The notes: generated from the sequence alone by a model not told the origin. Positions 7,221 to 15,598 are shown, numbered from the stretch's first letter. The stretch is DNA of 20,133 bases from an uncultured Ruminococcus sp. (GCA_902783905.1 CACZSP010000253.1:1-20133), one strand, 5' to 3'. Program-made: numbers and translations.

Positions 7221-8031
7221 AATTGATTATTACGACAGAATAGTTCCTTTCGTCAGAGAGGCGGGGAAGATAATGCTTTCGGCGCACGATCCGGGATCCG
7301 CGTCTCACACTCACACAAAAGCCGGGACGGCAAATTTCGTCACCGATTACGACGTCGCCGTTCAGACCTTCCTCATCGGGAAGCTGAGAGAGGAGTTCCC
7401 GGACGCCCTTTTTCTTGCCGAGGAAAGGGAAAACGACGATCTGTCGCGTTCCGAGCGTCTGGTTTTCGTCATCGACCCGATAGACGGAACGACGAATTTC
7501 ATGCACGGCTGCGGTATATCCTGCATATCGGTCGCGGCCGTGACCGCCGGGAAGACGGTTTTCGGCGCCGTGTACGATCCCTACCGGGACGAGCTTTTCC
7601 ACGCTTTCCGCGGGAACGGGGCTTATCTGAACGGCGGAAGGATAAGAGTTTCCGACCGTCCCTTCGAATCGGCTCTCGTCGTTTTCGGCACGTCGCCCTA
7701 TTACAAGGACACGCTCTGCCGGGCGACCTTCGATACCGCGGAGGCGCTTTTCCTTTCCTGCGCGGATATCCGGCGCACCGGATCCGCCGCCCTCGATCTG
7801 GCGTGCCTTGCCGCCGGAAGATACGACGTGTTTTTTGAATGCATCCTTCAGCCCTGGGATATCGCCGCCGGGATACTTCTTGTCGAGGAGGCCGGGGGGA
7901 TCATTTCGGCGACAGGAGGAAAAAAAGCGTCCCCGCTCTCACCTTCTCCGGTGATAGCGGGAACGCCGCGGACGTATTCTTATCTGGCTGAAATTGCCGG
8001 TAGATATTTTCCCGTCAGCTTTTCGACGTGA
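7207..8031 (+). CDS. Inositol monophosphatase family phosphatase
   Basis: The product is a cytoplasmic Mg-dependent, lithium-sensitive-type phosphatase of 274 residues, normal for the IMPase/FIG superfamily. Metal-site motifs are complete: AEE at 71-73, DPIDGTTNF at 90-98, GAVYDP at 120-125, GAYLNG at 138-143, RRTGSAALDLA at 189-199 and QPWD at 215-218 with the last metal Asp. The substrate could be inositol phosphate, histidinol phosphate, a nucleotide such as PAP, or a sugar phosphate; the sequence does not decide. The ATG lies inside the end of the kinase gene (14-nt overlap) with only a weak GGG upstream, so translation probably relies on coupling. Its stop lies inside the 3' end of the opposing lipoprotein gene (17-bp convergent overlap). 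Confidence 0.92.
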   Translation: MKKSEIDYYDRIVPFVREAGKIMLSAHDPGSASHTHTKAGTANFVTDYDVAVQTFLIGKLREEFPDALFLAEERENDDLSRSERLVFVIDPIDGTTNFMHGCGISCISVAAVTAGKTVFGAVYDPYRDELFHAFRGNGAYLNGGRIRVSDRPFESALVVFGTSPYYKDTLCRATFDTAEALFLSCADIRRTGSAALDLACLAAGRYDVFFECILQPWDIAAGILLVEEAGGIISATGGKKASPLSPSPVIAGTPRTYSYLAEIAGRYFPVSFST

Positions 8032-9883
8032 GGTTCTGTACCGCGCTGCCGATCGTGTAGGGCATCGGGAAGATCGTCGTCGATCCCTCCCAGCCGGCTA
8101 CGTAGACCTCGGCGTAGTTCGGGTTGGTCGATTTGTCGAGCAGTACGCTGTTCCAGGCGCGGGCGGCGGCGGTCGGCCAGTAGGCGGCGCCGCAGGGCCA
8201 CACGAGCGTCGCGGGCGCGATCAGCTGATACGCCTTTCTCGTTCCGGCGTCATTGCCCCAGGTGGTACCGCCGTGGTGCGCCACCTGAAGCAGATCGCAC
8301 TTAAGATGGTCACCGTACATCTTCGCGCAGACGTCGAAGGCGTCGCCAGTCGCGTCGCCGGTGCTCATGTACGTCGTCGTCTTACCGGTCGAGGGATCGG
8401 TGAAGGTCATTTTCATAACCAGGGAAGTGGTATTGAGAGCCGTCGCAAGTTTTTTCGGATGGCTCTCTATCGTATAGAGGACCTCGATGTCAAGATCGGA
8501 GTATCTGAATACCTGACCGACGTGGACGACGACGGGAGTGGCTCCCAGCGCCTTGGCGGCGTCGTATATCTGGGAGTACATGCTGCCCTCTCCGTTGGAC
8601 CAGTGGTTGGAACTCTGGGAAAGATAATAACTGATCGCGCGTTCGCGCTCGGTGTCGGACATGAAGTTGATGAAGAAATTCTCGACCTGAATGCCCGAGC
8701 TTTTTATCGTCGAGTACTGTTTGCCGATCATGCCCATGTGGTCGCCGTGAGCGTGTGTGATGATCCACGCGGCGATTTTCATACCGGTCTTCGAGGAGTA
8801 GTCCTTCGACTGGTCCTTTATCGCCTTTATCAGGGCCGACGAATCGGCGGTGCGGTTGAAGCCGCCGTCGACGACGATGAAGCGTCCGTCGGTCATCCGG
8901 ATAAGGATCGAAAGGCCGTTGGATTTCTCGCTTCCGTCCTTGTCGGTGTACGCAAGACCGATCATGGTTATCTGCGCGGTGGTCACTCTTTCGTAGGGAC
9001 CTCCTCCGAGCGCCGCCTCGACGTCGGCGGAGTATTTTTCGGCGACTATCCGGACGCTCGTTTCGTAAGCGTAGTAACCGACGTTAACCGTCGTTTTGCC
9101 GTTGTTCAGGGTTGCGAAGGAGTTTTCCTTGATGTCGTTGGACGCCGTCTTTTTAAAGCCTTCGGCTTCGAGCTTGGTCACGTAAGCGGAAAATCCCTCG
9201 GGGTTGGTCCCTCCGATGATCAGCTCGGCGCACTTGTCTCCGGGATCGTAGAAGACCGGTACCTTGCCTCCGTCGAAGGTCGGGATGGTCGACAGAAGAC
9301 CTCCCACGTTGCCGGAACTCTCGATATCCTCCGGCTTTACAACGAGAGATTTGTTTTCCTTGTCGCCGGCGGCGCGGACGGCGCGGGTAAACGATCTGAC
9401 CGCTTCTGAAAGTGCCTCGGACGAGAAGCCGAAGACAACTATCTTGTTTCCGATCACCCTGACGGCGTAGCCGGTGTAACCGATGCCGGCCGCAGTTTCA
9501 TTCGTCTGAGGATAGGCGGTGGTGCCGACGAGGATCTCGAGTGTGCCGTCGTCGTACTTTCCGTCACGGGACCAGTCAGTGCTGATGTCGGGAGGAAGTC
9601 TTTCACAGAATTCGCCTATCGCGTCTCTGACGGTAAGCGCCTGACGCACCTGAGGGTCGTCTCCCGGAAGTGAGTCCGATCTGATGACCCTTACCTTTGG
9701 CTGACCGTTCTCAACGAGTACGATCCCCTCGGGAGCGGGTTCGGTCTGAGGCTCAGTCTGCTGAGGCGTCGTGGCTTCGGAGGTAGTGGAGGAGCCCCCG
9801 TTCTTTTCACAGCCGGTGAGTATCAAAGCGGCGGTGAGAAGGACTGAGAGCAGAAGTAAAACGAGTCTTAGCGTTCTTTTCAT
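8015..9883 (-). CDS. Metallo-beta-lactamase-fold lipoprotein with N-terminal repeat module
   Basis: The protein has 622 residues. A signal peptide ends in the lipobox LTGC (Cys25), followed by a Ser/Thr/Gln/Pro linker, so it is predicted to be anchored outside the membrane. Residues 62-190 form a module with LEILVGTTAYPQT and GYAVRVIGNKIVVFG that matches the N-terminus of the alkaline phosphatase encoded at 10968. A second small region at 205-285 leads into the catalytic domain, with VVDGG at 337-341, the zinc motif HAHGDH at 377-382, a later Asp510 (STGDATGD) and AHHGG at 535-539. This pattern is closest to ComEC-like and exported metallo-hydrolases; phosphodiesterase or nuclease activity is plausible but unproven. 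AAGGAA lies in the last codons of the upstream isomerase gene, 9 nt before the ATG, so the two are co-expressed. No terminator is seen after it. Confidence 0.87.
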   Translation of the reverse strand: MKRTLRLVLLLLSVLLTAALILTGCEKNGGSSTTSEATTPQQTEPQTEPAPEGIVLVENGQPKVRVIRSDSLPGDDPQVRQALTVRDAIGEFCERLPPDISTDWSRDGKYDDGTLEILVGTTAYPQTNETAAGIGYTGYAVRVIGNKIVVFGFSSEALSEAVRSFTRAVRAAGDKENKSLVVKPEDIESSGNVGGLLSTIPTFDGGKVPVFYDPGDKCAELIIGGTNPEGFSAYVTKLEAEGFKKTASNDIKENSFATLNNGKTTVNVGYYAYETSVRIVAEKYSADVEAALGGGPYERVTTAQITMIGLAYTDKDGSEKSNGLSILIRMTDGRFIVVDGGFNRTADSSALIKAIKDQSKDYSSKTGMKIAAWIITHAHGDHMGMIGKQYSTIKSSGIQVENFFINFMSDTERERAISYYLSQSSNHWSNGEGSMYSQIYDAAKALGATPVVVHVGQVFRYSDLDIEVLYTIESHPKKLATALNTTSLVMKMTFTDPSTGKTTTYMSTGDATGDAFDVCAKMYGDHLKCDLLQVAHHGGTTWGNDAGTRKAYQLIAPATLVWPCGAAYWPTAAARAWNSVLLDKSTNPNYAEVYVAGWEGSTTIFPMPYTIGSAVQNLTSKS

Positions 9884-9889
9884 CGTTTT

Positions 9890-10789
9890 TTATTCCTTAA
9901 GCAGTTTGTTTTTCTTTGTTTCGATCTCGCCGGCAAGTCTGCGGGAGACTTCGGCGGCAAGCTTGAGGGCGTACGGGAAGAGTTCCTTCGGGAATCTGTC
10001 GTAAAAGTGAAGGACCTCGAGATTGAAGGGACCGTCGTATCCGATCCGGGCGAGAGCGCCGGTGATCCCGTCCCAGTCGTGCGAACCGAGCAGCGGCAGC
10101 CAGTGGCGGTCGGCTTTCAGATCGGTGTCCTGGACGTGGAGCATCGTCAGGCGGTCGGGGCTCATGCCGAGTATGAATTCGGCCGGGTCGCTTCCGCAGA
10201 TCGCCGCGTGTCCGATATCGAGACAGACGCGGAACAGATCGCTCCCGAGGGCGTCGACAAACCGGTTCATGCGTTCCGCCGTGTGCTGGCGGCCGTAAAA
10301 GACCTTGTTCGGCTTGTCGTGCTTGAAAAGATTTTCAACTCCGATGAGCACGCCGTATTTTTCCGCGTAGGGAATAAAGCGCCTCATGAATTCGATATTC
10401 AGCGCGTCCGCCGTTTCGTCGTCCATGTCGAGCGGGCAGCGCATGGTGTGTATGACGATCTGAGGGCATCCGATGCGCGAGGAGTATTCTATGCTGCGCA
10501 CGACGCGCAGGAAGGCGCGGTCGCTCTCGTCGGTCCCGATCGTGCCAAGCGCGTATTTGAGTTCGGCATGGCACTGAGGGAAGCGGATTCCGATCCGGTC
10601 GGCTTCATCGCGTATCCGTCCGGCAAGCTCCGCCCTTTCGCCGTCGGGAAGGGCGAGTATGTCGTTGTCGGGGCGCATTCCGTAAAATGAGTAGTCGATC
10701 CCGTCGAACCCGGCGTCCTTTATCAGCCGCATGGCGGCAAGATCGCCGACCTCGTTCCGGATCGCGCTGTTGTCGGTGGATATTATCAA
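9890..10789 (-). CDS. Second sugar phosphate isomerase/epimerase-like TIM-barrel protein
   Basis: The protein has 299 residues and belongs to the same AP-endonuclease-2/xylose-isomerase-like family as the 895-1758 product. Conserved positions are PQCH at 71-74, His114 (VIHT), Glu152 (VENLF), DIGHA at 191-195, HVQD at 218-221, HDWD at 237-240 and Glu258 (NLEVL), consistent with a metal site of Glu, Asp, His and Glu. It is cytoplasmic; the substrate is unknown. The start is TTG (10789-10787), supported by GGGAG 8 nt upstream and by the strand-one motif directly after it. It is the first gene under a consensus promoter and is followed after 6 nt by the metallo-hydrolase lipoprotein, whose ribosome binding site lies in its last codons. 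Two TIM-barrel paralogs within 10 kb suggest related steps on related sugars. Confidence 0.87.
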   Translation of the reverse strand: MIISTDNSAIRNEVGDLAAMRLIKDAGFDGIDYSFYGMRPDNDILALPDGERAELAGRIRDEADRIGIRFPQCHAELKYALGTIGTDESDRAFLRVVRSIEYSSRIGCPQIVIHTMRCPLDMDDETADALNIEFMRRFIPYAEKYGVLIGVENLFKHDKPNKVFYGRQHTAERMNRFVDALGSDLFRVCLDIGHAAICGSDPAEFILGMSPDRLTMLHVQDTDLKADRHWLPLLGSHDWDGITGALARIGYDGPFNLEVLHFYDRFPKELFPYALKLAAEVSRRLAGEIETKKNKLLKE

Positions 10790-10822
10790 TTCAATTTCTC
10801 CCGTAAGACGTTCTGATGAAAA

Positions 10823-10851
10823 ATTATATCACCAAATCATTTCCGTGTCAA
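10823..10851 (-). promoter_or_regulatory. Consensus sigma-A promoter for the isomerase/lipoprotein operon
   Basis: On the minus strand, TTGACA (plus 10846-10851), exactly 17 nt, then TATAAT (plus 10823-10828) match the sigma-A consensus fully. The -10 is preceded by TGA (TGATATAAT), close to an extended -10. Initiation would lie about 25 nt upstream of the TTG start at 10789. A promoter this strong suggests high expression unless a repressor acts. Confidence 0.88.
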
Positions 10852-10889
10852 GAAGCGGAGGGCGGACCGGCGGTAAAAAACGTTTTCTA

Positions 10890-10918
10890 TTGACTATTTT
10901 TGAAAATAATATTATAAT
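10890..10918 (+). promoter_or_regulatory. Sigma-A promoter for the alkaline phosphatase operon
   Basis: TTGACT at 10890-10895, a 17-nt spacer and TATAAT at 10913-10918 match consensus in 11 of 12 positions. It diverges from the promoter at 10823-10851 with 38 bases between the two -35 boxes. The leader to the ATG at 10968 is about 40 nt and includes GGAGG at 10947-10951 and AAGGAA at 10958-10963. A short inverted repeat, ATGAT and ATCAT, sits at the probable start site (10923-10939). Confidence 0.85.
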
Positions 10919-10967
10919 AATTATGATTAAGCTCATCATTTCCGCCGGAGGATAAAAAAGGAACGAT

Positions 10968-12821
10968 ATGAAGACGAGAAAAATCATTTCACTGATGCTT
11001 TGCGTAATAGTGCTGCTGCTTCAGTCTGCCGCCTGCGGTTCGACCGCCGGCACGGCAGACGAAAGCGGATCCGCGACCACGGGGGAGATCACCTCCGCCG
11101 AACCCGCTCCCGAGGATATAGAAATCGCCTCCGGAAGCGAGACGTCATACCGCATCGTCCGGCCGGAAAAGCTCGGCAGCGACGCGCCCACGGTTCAGGC
11201 GGCACTCAAACTCCGCACCGCCGTCAACGACGCGACAGGGGCGAACATCGCCATCGACAACGACTGGTTCCACGAGACGATGAAGCCGCTGCTTCCGCAG
11301 GACAAAGAGGTGCTTGTCGGCGCCACCGACCGTGACGAAACGCGCCGTGCCGTCGGAAAGATCCGCGAGAAGGACTTTGCGATTTATACCGAAAACGGCA
11401 GAATCGTCATCGCCGGGGGCTCGGAGGAGGCAACCGTACGCGCGGTCGATTATTTTATCGAGCATTTCGTCGACGCGAAAAACAAGGCGGTCAAAGTTCC
11501 GGGAAATATTGATATCGTCGTCCGATACGACTATTATTACGACGCTCTGTCGATTGCCGGAGTGCCGCTTTCCGAATACCGGGTGGTCTATCCCGCCGGC
11601 TCGGATCAGAACGACAAGCCGGTTTACTATTCGGCGATGAACCTTGCCGATATGATAAAGAACTATTCGGGCCTTGATATCGCTTTCGTGCCCGACAGCG
11701 AACCCGAAACAAAATACGAGCTGCTTGTCGGCGCGACCAACCGCGCGGCGTCCGCCGAAGCCGCAAAGAAAACGCTTGCGGACGACGAATATCTTCTCGC
11801 CATCGCCGACGGCAAGGTCGTTATGACCGGGAAGGGCTATATGCCGGGAGCCGCCGCCGGAGCGCTTATGAACGAGAGCTTTGCCGCGGACAGGAAAGGC
11901 TCGTCGGTCGACGCGAAGATCGCCACGCTGTCGGAGGCGAAGCCCGCCAAGGTCACCTGGAAAAAGGCGCAGAGCGCAATCCTTCTTATCGGCGACGGGA
12001 TGGGACGCAATCACGTCCTCGCCGCGCTTGAAGCCGGCATGATCGACACGTTCATTCCCGACGGGCTCGATTGGACGTGGGCTGTAACCTGTTCCCAGTC
12101 GGTAACCGACGGTTCCGCGTCGTATACCGACAGCGCCGCCGCCGGGACGGCGCTTGCCTGCGGGCACAAAACGATCAACGGCTACATCGCGATGGACAAA
12201 AGACTGCGCAGCATCGAGAATCTGCGTGAGCTTGCATTCGGAACCGGCGCCAAATCGTCTATACTGACCACCGACGCCATAACCGGCGCGACGCCAGCCG
12301 TCTTCCTCGCCCATCAGAAGAGCAGGAAGGATACCGACGAGATCCAGGCGCAGATCGATCAGGTCATCGCCGACGGGGGAGTCGATTACTGCCGCGGAAA
12401 GGTCGGGGACGAGCTCTTTGCGGATACTCGCGAGTCTCTCGGAATTATCAGCGACAACGGAAGTCCCTTCTTCACGATGATCGAGGAGGCGTACACCGAC
12501 AAGGGAGCTCACGACAACAAATTCGACGTCGTCTACAACGCCGTGAAGCGTCTCAACGAATGCGCCGCCTACGCGATCGCCTTTGTGTATCTGCACCGCG
12601 ACACCGTTCTTCTGATCACGGCGGACCACGAAACCGGAGGCATCACCCTCGGAAGCGACGGAAAGTACGCGTTTACCAAGACGACTCACACAAACGTCGA
12701 CGTGCCGGTCTACGGAGTCGGCCCGGGGGTTTCGGAATTCCTCGCAAAAGACAAGGTGGACAACACCGAGATATCGAAATTCATAGCAAAGATCTACGGC
12801 GCCGAAAAGTGGGGTCAGTAA
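10968..12821 (+). CDS. Alkaline phosphatase family lipoprotein with duplicated N-terminal module
   Basis: The protein has 617 residues. A signal peptide ends in SAAC (Cys23), a lipoprotein cleavage site, so it acts outside the cell. Residues 62-188 carry the same module as the metallo-hydrolase lipoprotein (KEVLVGATDRDET, DFAIYTENGRIVIAGGSEEA), and a second divergent copy follows at about 200-300 (YELLVGATNRAAS, DEYLLAIADGKVVMTG). The phosphatase domain from about 335 has metal Asp343 (IGDGMG), nucleophile Ser389 in YTDSAAAGTA, TTDAITGATP at 434-443, a Glu/Asp/His set at 506-515 (EEAYTDKGAH), ADHE at 552-555 and His574 (THTN). All core alkaline phosphatase ligands appear present, so it should hydrolyse phosphate monoesters. 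Closely spaced AAGGAA precedes the ATG. First gene of its operon; the aldolase follows after 10 nt. Confidence 0.92.
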   Translation: MKTRKIISLMLCVIVLLLQSAACGSTAGTADESGSATTGEITSAEPAPEDIEIASGSETSYRIVRPEKLGSDAPTVQAALKLRTAVNDATGANIAIDNDWFHETMKPLLPQDKEVLVGATDRDETRRAVGKIREKDFAIYTENGRIVIAGGSEEATVRAVDYFIEHFVDAKNKAVKVPGNIDIVVRYDYYYDALSIAGVPLSEYRVVYPAGSDQNDKPVYYSAMNLADMIKNYSGLDIAFVPDSEPETKYELLVGATNRAASAEAAKKTLADDEYLLAIADGKVVMTGKGYMPGAAAGALMNESFAADRKGSSVDAKIATLSEAKPAKVTWKKAQSAILLIGDGMGRNHVLAALEAGMIDTFIPDGLDWTWAVTCSQSVTDGSASYTDSAAAGTALACGHKTINGYIAMDKRLRSIENLRELAFGTGAKSSILTTDAITGATPAVFLAHQKSRKDTDEIQAQIDQVIADGGVDYCRGKVGDELFADTRESLGIISDNGSPFFTMIEEAYTDKGAHDNKFDVVYNAVKRLNECAAYAIAFVYLHRDTVLLITADHETGGITLGSDGKYAFTKTTHTNVDVPVYGVGPGVSEFLAKDKVDNTEISKFIAKIYGAEKWGQ

Positions 12822-12831
12822 GGAGATAAAA

Positions 12832-13695
12832 GTGTACGCGAACACCGGTGATCTTCTCCTCCGCGCCCGTGAAGGCGGGTACGCGATAGGAGCGTTCAAT
12901 TTTGAAAATATGGAGATGGCGCAGGCGATAGTCGCGGCGGCCGAAAAATGCCGCGCGCCCGTCATTCTGCAGACCACTCCCTCAACGGTAAAATACGCGT
13001 CTGTCGGTCTTTTCCGAGCGATAGCCGAAGCCGTCGCAAACGAGGCGTCGGTCCCGGTGGCTCTCCACCTCGATCACGGCGACTCGGAAAAACTCTGCTT
13101 TGCGGCCGCTCTCGCAGGATATTCCTCGGTCATGATCGACGGCAGCCGTCTGCCGCTGCGGGACAATATCGCGCTTGCTTCGGCTGTCGTCGGGTTCTGC
13201 AGGGAGAGGGGTATACCCGTCGAAGCCGAGCTCGGACGGGTCGGCGGCAAGGAGGATTCTCTCGTCGTCGACGGTGATATCTACACCGATCCCGCCGAGG
13301 CGTGCGAATTCGTCAGGCGGACGGGGGTTTCCTCCCTCGCCGTCGCGATAGGAACGGCCCACGGGATTTACAGCGGAACCCCGGTGCTTGACGTCGGACG
13401 GCTTTCGCAGATAAAAGAAAGACTCGACTCCGCCGGACTCGGACTGCCGCTCGTGCTTCACGGAGCGTCCGGACTTTCGGACGAAGTCGTGAGAGACTGC
13501 GTCGCGCGCGGAATCTGCAAGGTCAATTTCGCGACCGAACTCAGACAGGCGTACACCGCCGCCGTCAGGGAATTCCTCTCGGACGACAAAGACGCCTTCG
13601 ATCCTAAAAAATTCGGCGCACCTGCAAGGCGCGCCGTCACCGAAGCGACCGCGACCAGGATCGGGATCCTCGGTTGCGCCGGAAAGGCGGAATAA
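12832..13695 (+). CDS. Class II (zinc) ketose-bisphosphate aldolase, FbaA/GatY/KbaY family
   Basis: The protein has 287 residues, close to GatY and KbaY and shorter than long FbaA forms. It would cleave a ketose 1,6-bisphosphate or similar phosphorylated ketose into dihydroxyacetone phosphate and an aldehyde, using zinc. Key residues visible are NFENME at 23-28, LDHGD at 80-84 with catalytic Asp81 and zinc His82, the Glu of EAELG at 131-135, GTAHG at 174-178 and LHGASG at 209-214 with the other zinc histidines, and KVNFATEL for phosphate binding. The start is GTG, justified by an ideal AGGAG that overlaps the upstream stop. Placement between a phosphatase and a FAD oxidoreductase rather than with glycolytic genes argues for a catabolic, non-glycolytic substrate such as tagatose bisphosphate, but this is inference. 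Confidence 0.92.
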   Translation: MYANTGDLLLRAREGGYAIGAFNFENMEMAQAIVAAAEKCRAPVILQTTPSTVKYASVGLFRAIAEAVANEASVPVALHLDHGDSEKLCFAAALAGYSSVMIDGSRLPLRDNIALASAVVGFCRERGIPVEAELGRVGGKEDSLVVDGDIYTDPAEACEFVRRTGVSSLAVAIGTAHGIYSGTPVLDVGRLSQIKERLDSAGLGLPLVLHGASGLSDEVVRDCVARGICKVNFATELRQAYTAAVREFLSDDKDAFDPKKFGAPARRAVTEATATRIGILGCAGKAE

Positions 13696-13701
13696 GAGAA
13701 A

Positions 13702-15573
13702 ATGGAAAACACGGTAAGGACAGACAGGATGGAAAGGCGCGTGCACGATACAGACCTGTGTATCGTCGGCGGAGGACTCTCCGGACTTTGCGCCGGCATC
13801 GCGGCGGCGCGAGAAGGTATCCGCGTCGTTATTATGCAGGACAGGCCGATGCTGGGAGGCAACGCGTCAAGCGAGATAAGGATGTGGGTCCGCGGAGCCA
13901 AAGGACCCGAAAACCGCGAGACCGGCATCATTTCCGAGCTCGAGGAGGAAAACATATACCGCAATCCCACACTCTGCTACTCCGTCTGGGACGGCGTCAT
14001 GTGGGAGAAGGCGAAAAAGGAAAAGAATATCGAACTCATCCTCAACTGCTCCTGCTGCGACTGCGAAACGGTGAAGGAGCCCGACGGAGAGCGCATCGTC
14101 AGCGTCACCGGATGGCAGCTGACGACCTACGCCTGGCATACCGTCAGGGCAAAATATTTTGCCGACTGCTCGGGAGATTCCGTGCTCGCGACTCTTTCTG
14201 GGGCGCGCTGGCGCGTCGGAAGAGAAGCGCGGAGCGAATACGGCGAGGCGATGGGTCACGAAGAGGCGGACAGAAAAACGATGGGCATGTCCTGCCTCAT
14301 TCAGGCGCGCCAGACCGATCATCCGGTGGAATTCATCCCGCCCGAGTGGGCTTACGTTTATGAAAAGGACGAGGATTTCAATTTCGCCTGCGTCCGCACT
14401 CCCGTCGCCGACGGGTCCCTGAGCATCGCGGACCAGCAGATAAAGGGCGCCACTTCGATGAGCCGTCCCCACAAGCTCGGCACCAGCGAGACCAACTTCT
14501 GGTGGATCGAAATGGGAGGCGACCGCGACAGCATCCGCGACACCGAGGAGATGAGAGACGAGCTTCTCCGCATCGCCTACGGTATCTGGGATCACGTCAA
14601 GAACAGGGGCGATCACAACGCCGACAACTGGGAGCTTGAATGGGTCGGATTCCTTCCGGGAAAGAGAGAATCAAGAAGATATATCGGCGAATACGTCATG
14701 ACCGAAAACGACGTTGAGGCCGGAGGAAAATTCGACGATATAATCGCGTACGGCGGCTGGCCGATGGACGATCACAATCCGGCGGGATTCCGCTCTTACG
14801 AGTATTCCTTCCCGCCGTCCATCCTTTATCCGGCTCCGTCTCCGTACGGGATCCCCTACCGGGTCCTTTACGGCAGGGAGGTGAAGAATATGTTCTTCGC
14901 CGGAAGGAACATCTCGGTGACCCACGCCGCGCTTTCGTCCACGAGAGTCATGGCGACCTGCGCCCTCATCGGACAGGCGATGGGTACCGCCGCGTCGATA
15001 TGCGTAAAAGAGGGGCAGACCCCGCACGGAGTATATCTCAACCGTATCCGCGAGCTTCAGGGAAAGCTTCTCGATCAGGGCTGCTTCCTCCCCGGAAAAA
15101 AGAGAGAGATCCCCGCGCTGTCGCTCGGCGCGAAGCTTAACCTGTCTGACGGAGACCGCGAGATCCTCTTCAACGGAGAGGAAAGACCCGATCACGACTG
15201 GAAGCAGAATTACGTTTCGCTGCCGGTCGGAGGAGAGATCTCATTCGATTTCGGAGAAAAAAAGAAGCTCGGCACCCTGCGCATCCTTTTCGATCCCGAT
15301 TTTTCGAGAAAGTCGGTGTCGGAAAACAAGAAGATGCGGGTATTCGCCCAGCGCGCCATGAGAGGGCTGGATTTCGTGCCGATGAAAGTCGCAAGGACGC
15401 TCGTAAAGAGATTCGAAATAGAGGTCGACGGACGTAAAGTCGCCGGATACGAGAATTGGCACAACTCGCTCTTCCGCCTGCCTCTCGATACCGAGGGCAG
15501 ACGCATTACCGTGCGTTTCCTCGAAACCTGGGGAGCGGATGACGTGCACGTCTTCTCCTGCGACGTTAACTGA
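13702..15573 (+). CDS. FAD-dependent oxidoreductase with C-terminal beta-sandwich
   Basis: The protein has 623 residues. A Rossmann FAD-binding motif, CIVGGGLSGLCAGIAAAREG, lies at 20-39, then GGNASSEI at 52-59, typical of the FAD_oxidored (PF12831) group. The returning FAD segment MFFAGRNISVTHAALSSTRV begins at about residue 397. From about 480 onward a beta-rich region (GGEISFDFGEKKKLGTLRI, RRITVRF) resembles a discoidin/carbohydrate-binding-like sandwich, seen in relatives encoded near glycoside hydrolases. There is no signal peptide. The family oxidises sugars, polyols or other hydroxyl compounds; the substrate is unknown. It starts 6 nt after the aldolase stop. ATG 13702 is taken as the start because a GGAAT lies upstream; ATG 13729 is possible and would drop nine residues. 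Operon position suggests a sugar-oxidation step. Confidence 0.88.
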   Translation: MENTVRTDRMERRVHDTDLCIVGGGLSGLCAGIAAAREGIRVVIMQDRPMLGGNASSEIRMWVRGAKGPENRETGIISELEEENIYRNPTLCYSVWDGVMWEKAKKEKNIELILNCSCCDCETVKEPDGERIVSVTGWQLTTYAWHTVRAKYFADCSGDSVLATLSGARWRVGREARSEYGEAMGHEEADRKTMGMSCLIQARQTDHPVEFIPPEWAYVYEKDEDFNFACVRTPVADGSLSIADQQIKGATSMSRPHKLGTSETNFWWIEMGGDRDSIRDTEEMRDELLRIAYGIWDHVKNRGDHNADNWELEWVGFLPGKRESRRYIGEYVMTENDVEAGGKFDDIIAYGGWPMDDHNPAGFRSYEYSFPPSILYPAPSPYGIPYRVLYGREVKNMFFAGRNISVTHAALSSTRVMATCALIGQAMGTAASICVKEGQTPHGVYLNRIRELQGKLLDQGCFLPGKKREIPALSLGAKLNLSDGDREILFNGEERPDHDWKQNYVSLPVGGEISFDFGEKKKLGTLRILFDPDFSRKSVSENKKMRVFAQRAMRGLDFVPMKVARTLVKRFEIEVDGRKVAGYENWHNSLFRLPLDTEGRRITVRFLETWGADDVHVFSCDVN

Positions 15574-15598
15574 AACCAAATCAAGGAGATAATATACG

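Noticed and set aside
7994..9409. Plus-strand open frame of 471 codons opposite the metallo-hydrolase lipoprotein
   Set aside because: The minus strand has a signal peptide, lipobox and HAHGDH site. The antisense frame is Val/Gly/Arg-rich without domain character.
10923..10955. Ten-codon leader ORF (MIKLIISAGG) before the alkaline phosphatase gene
   Set aside because: Its ATG lies almost at the predicted transcription start, with no ribosome binding site, so it is unlikely to be translated. The GGAGG at its end more likely serves the leader.
11145..12977. Minus-strand open frame of 610 codons opposite the alkaline phosphatase
   Set aside because: It spans the end of the phosphatase and the start of the aldolase gene, and both have clear motifs on the plus strand.
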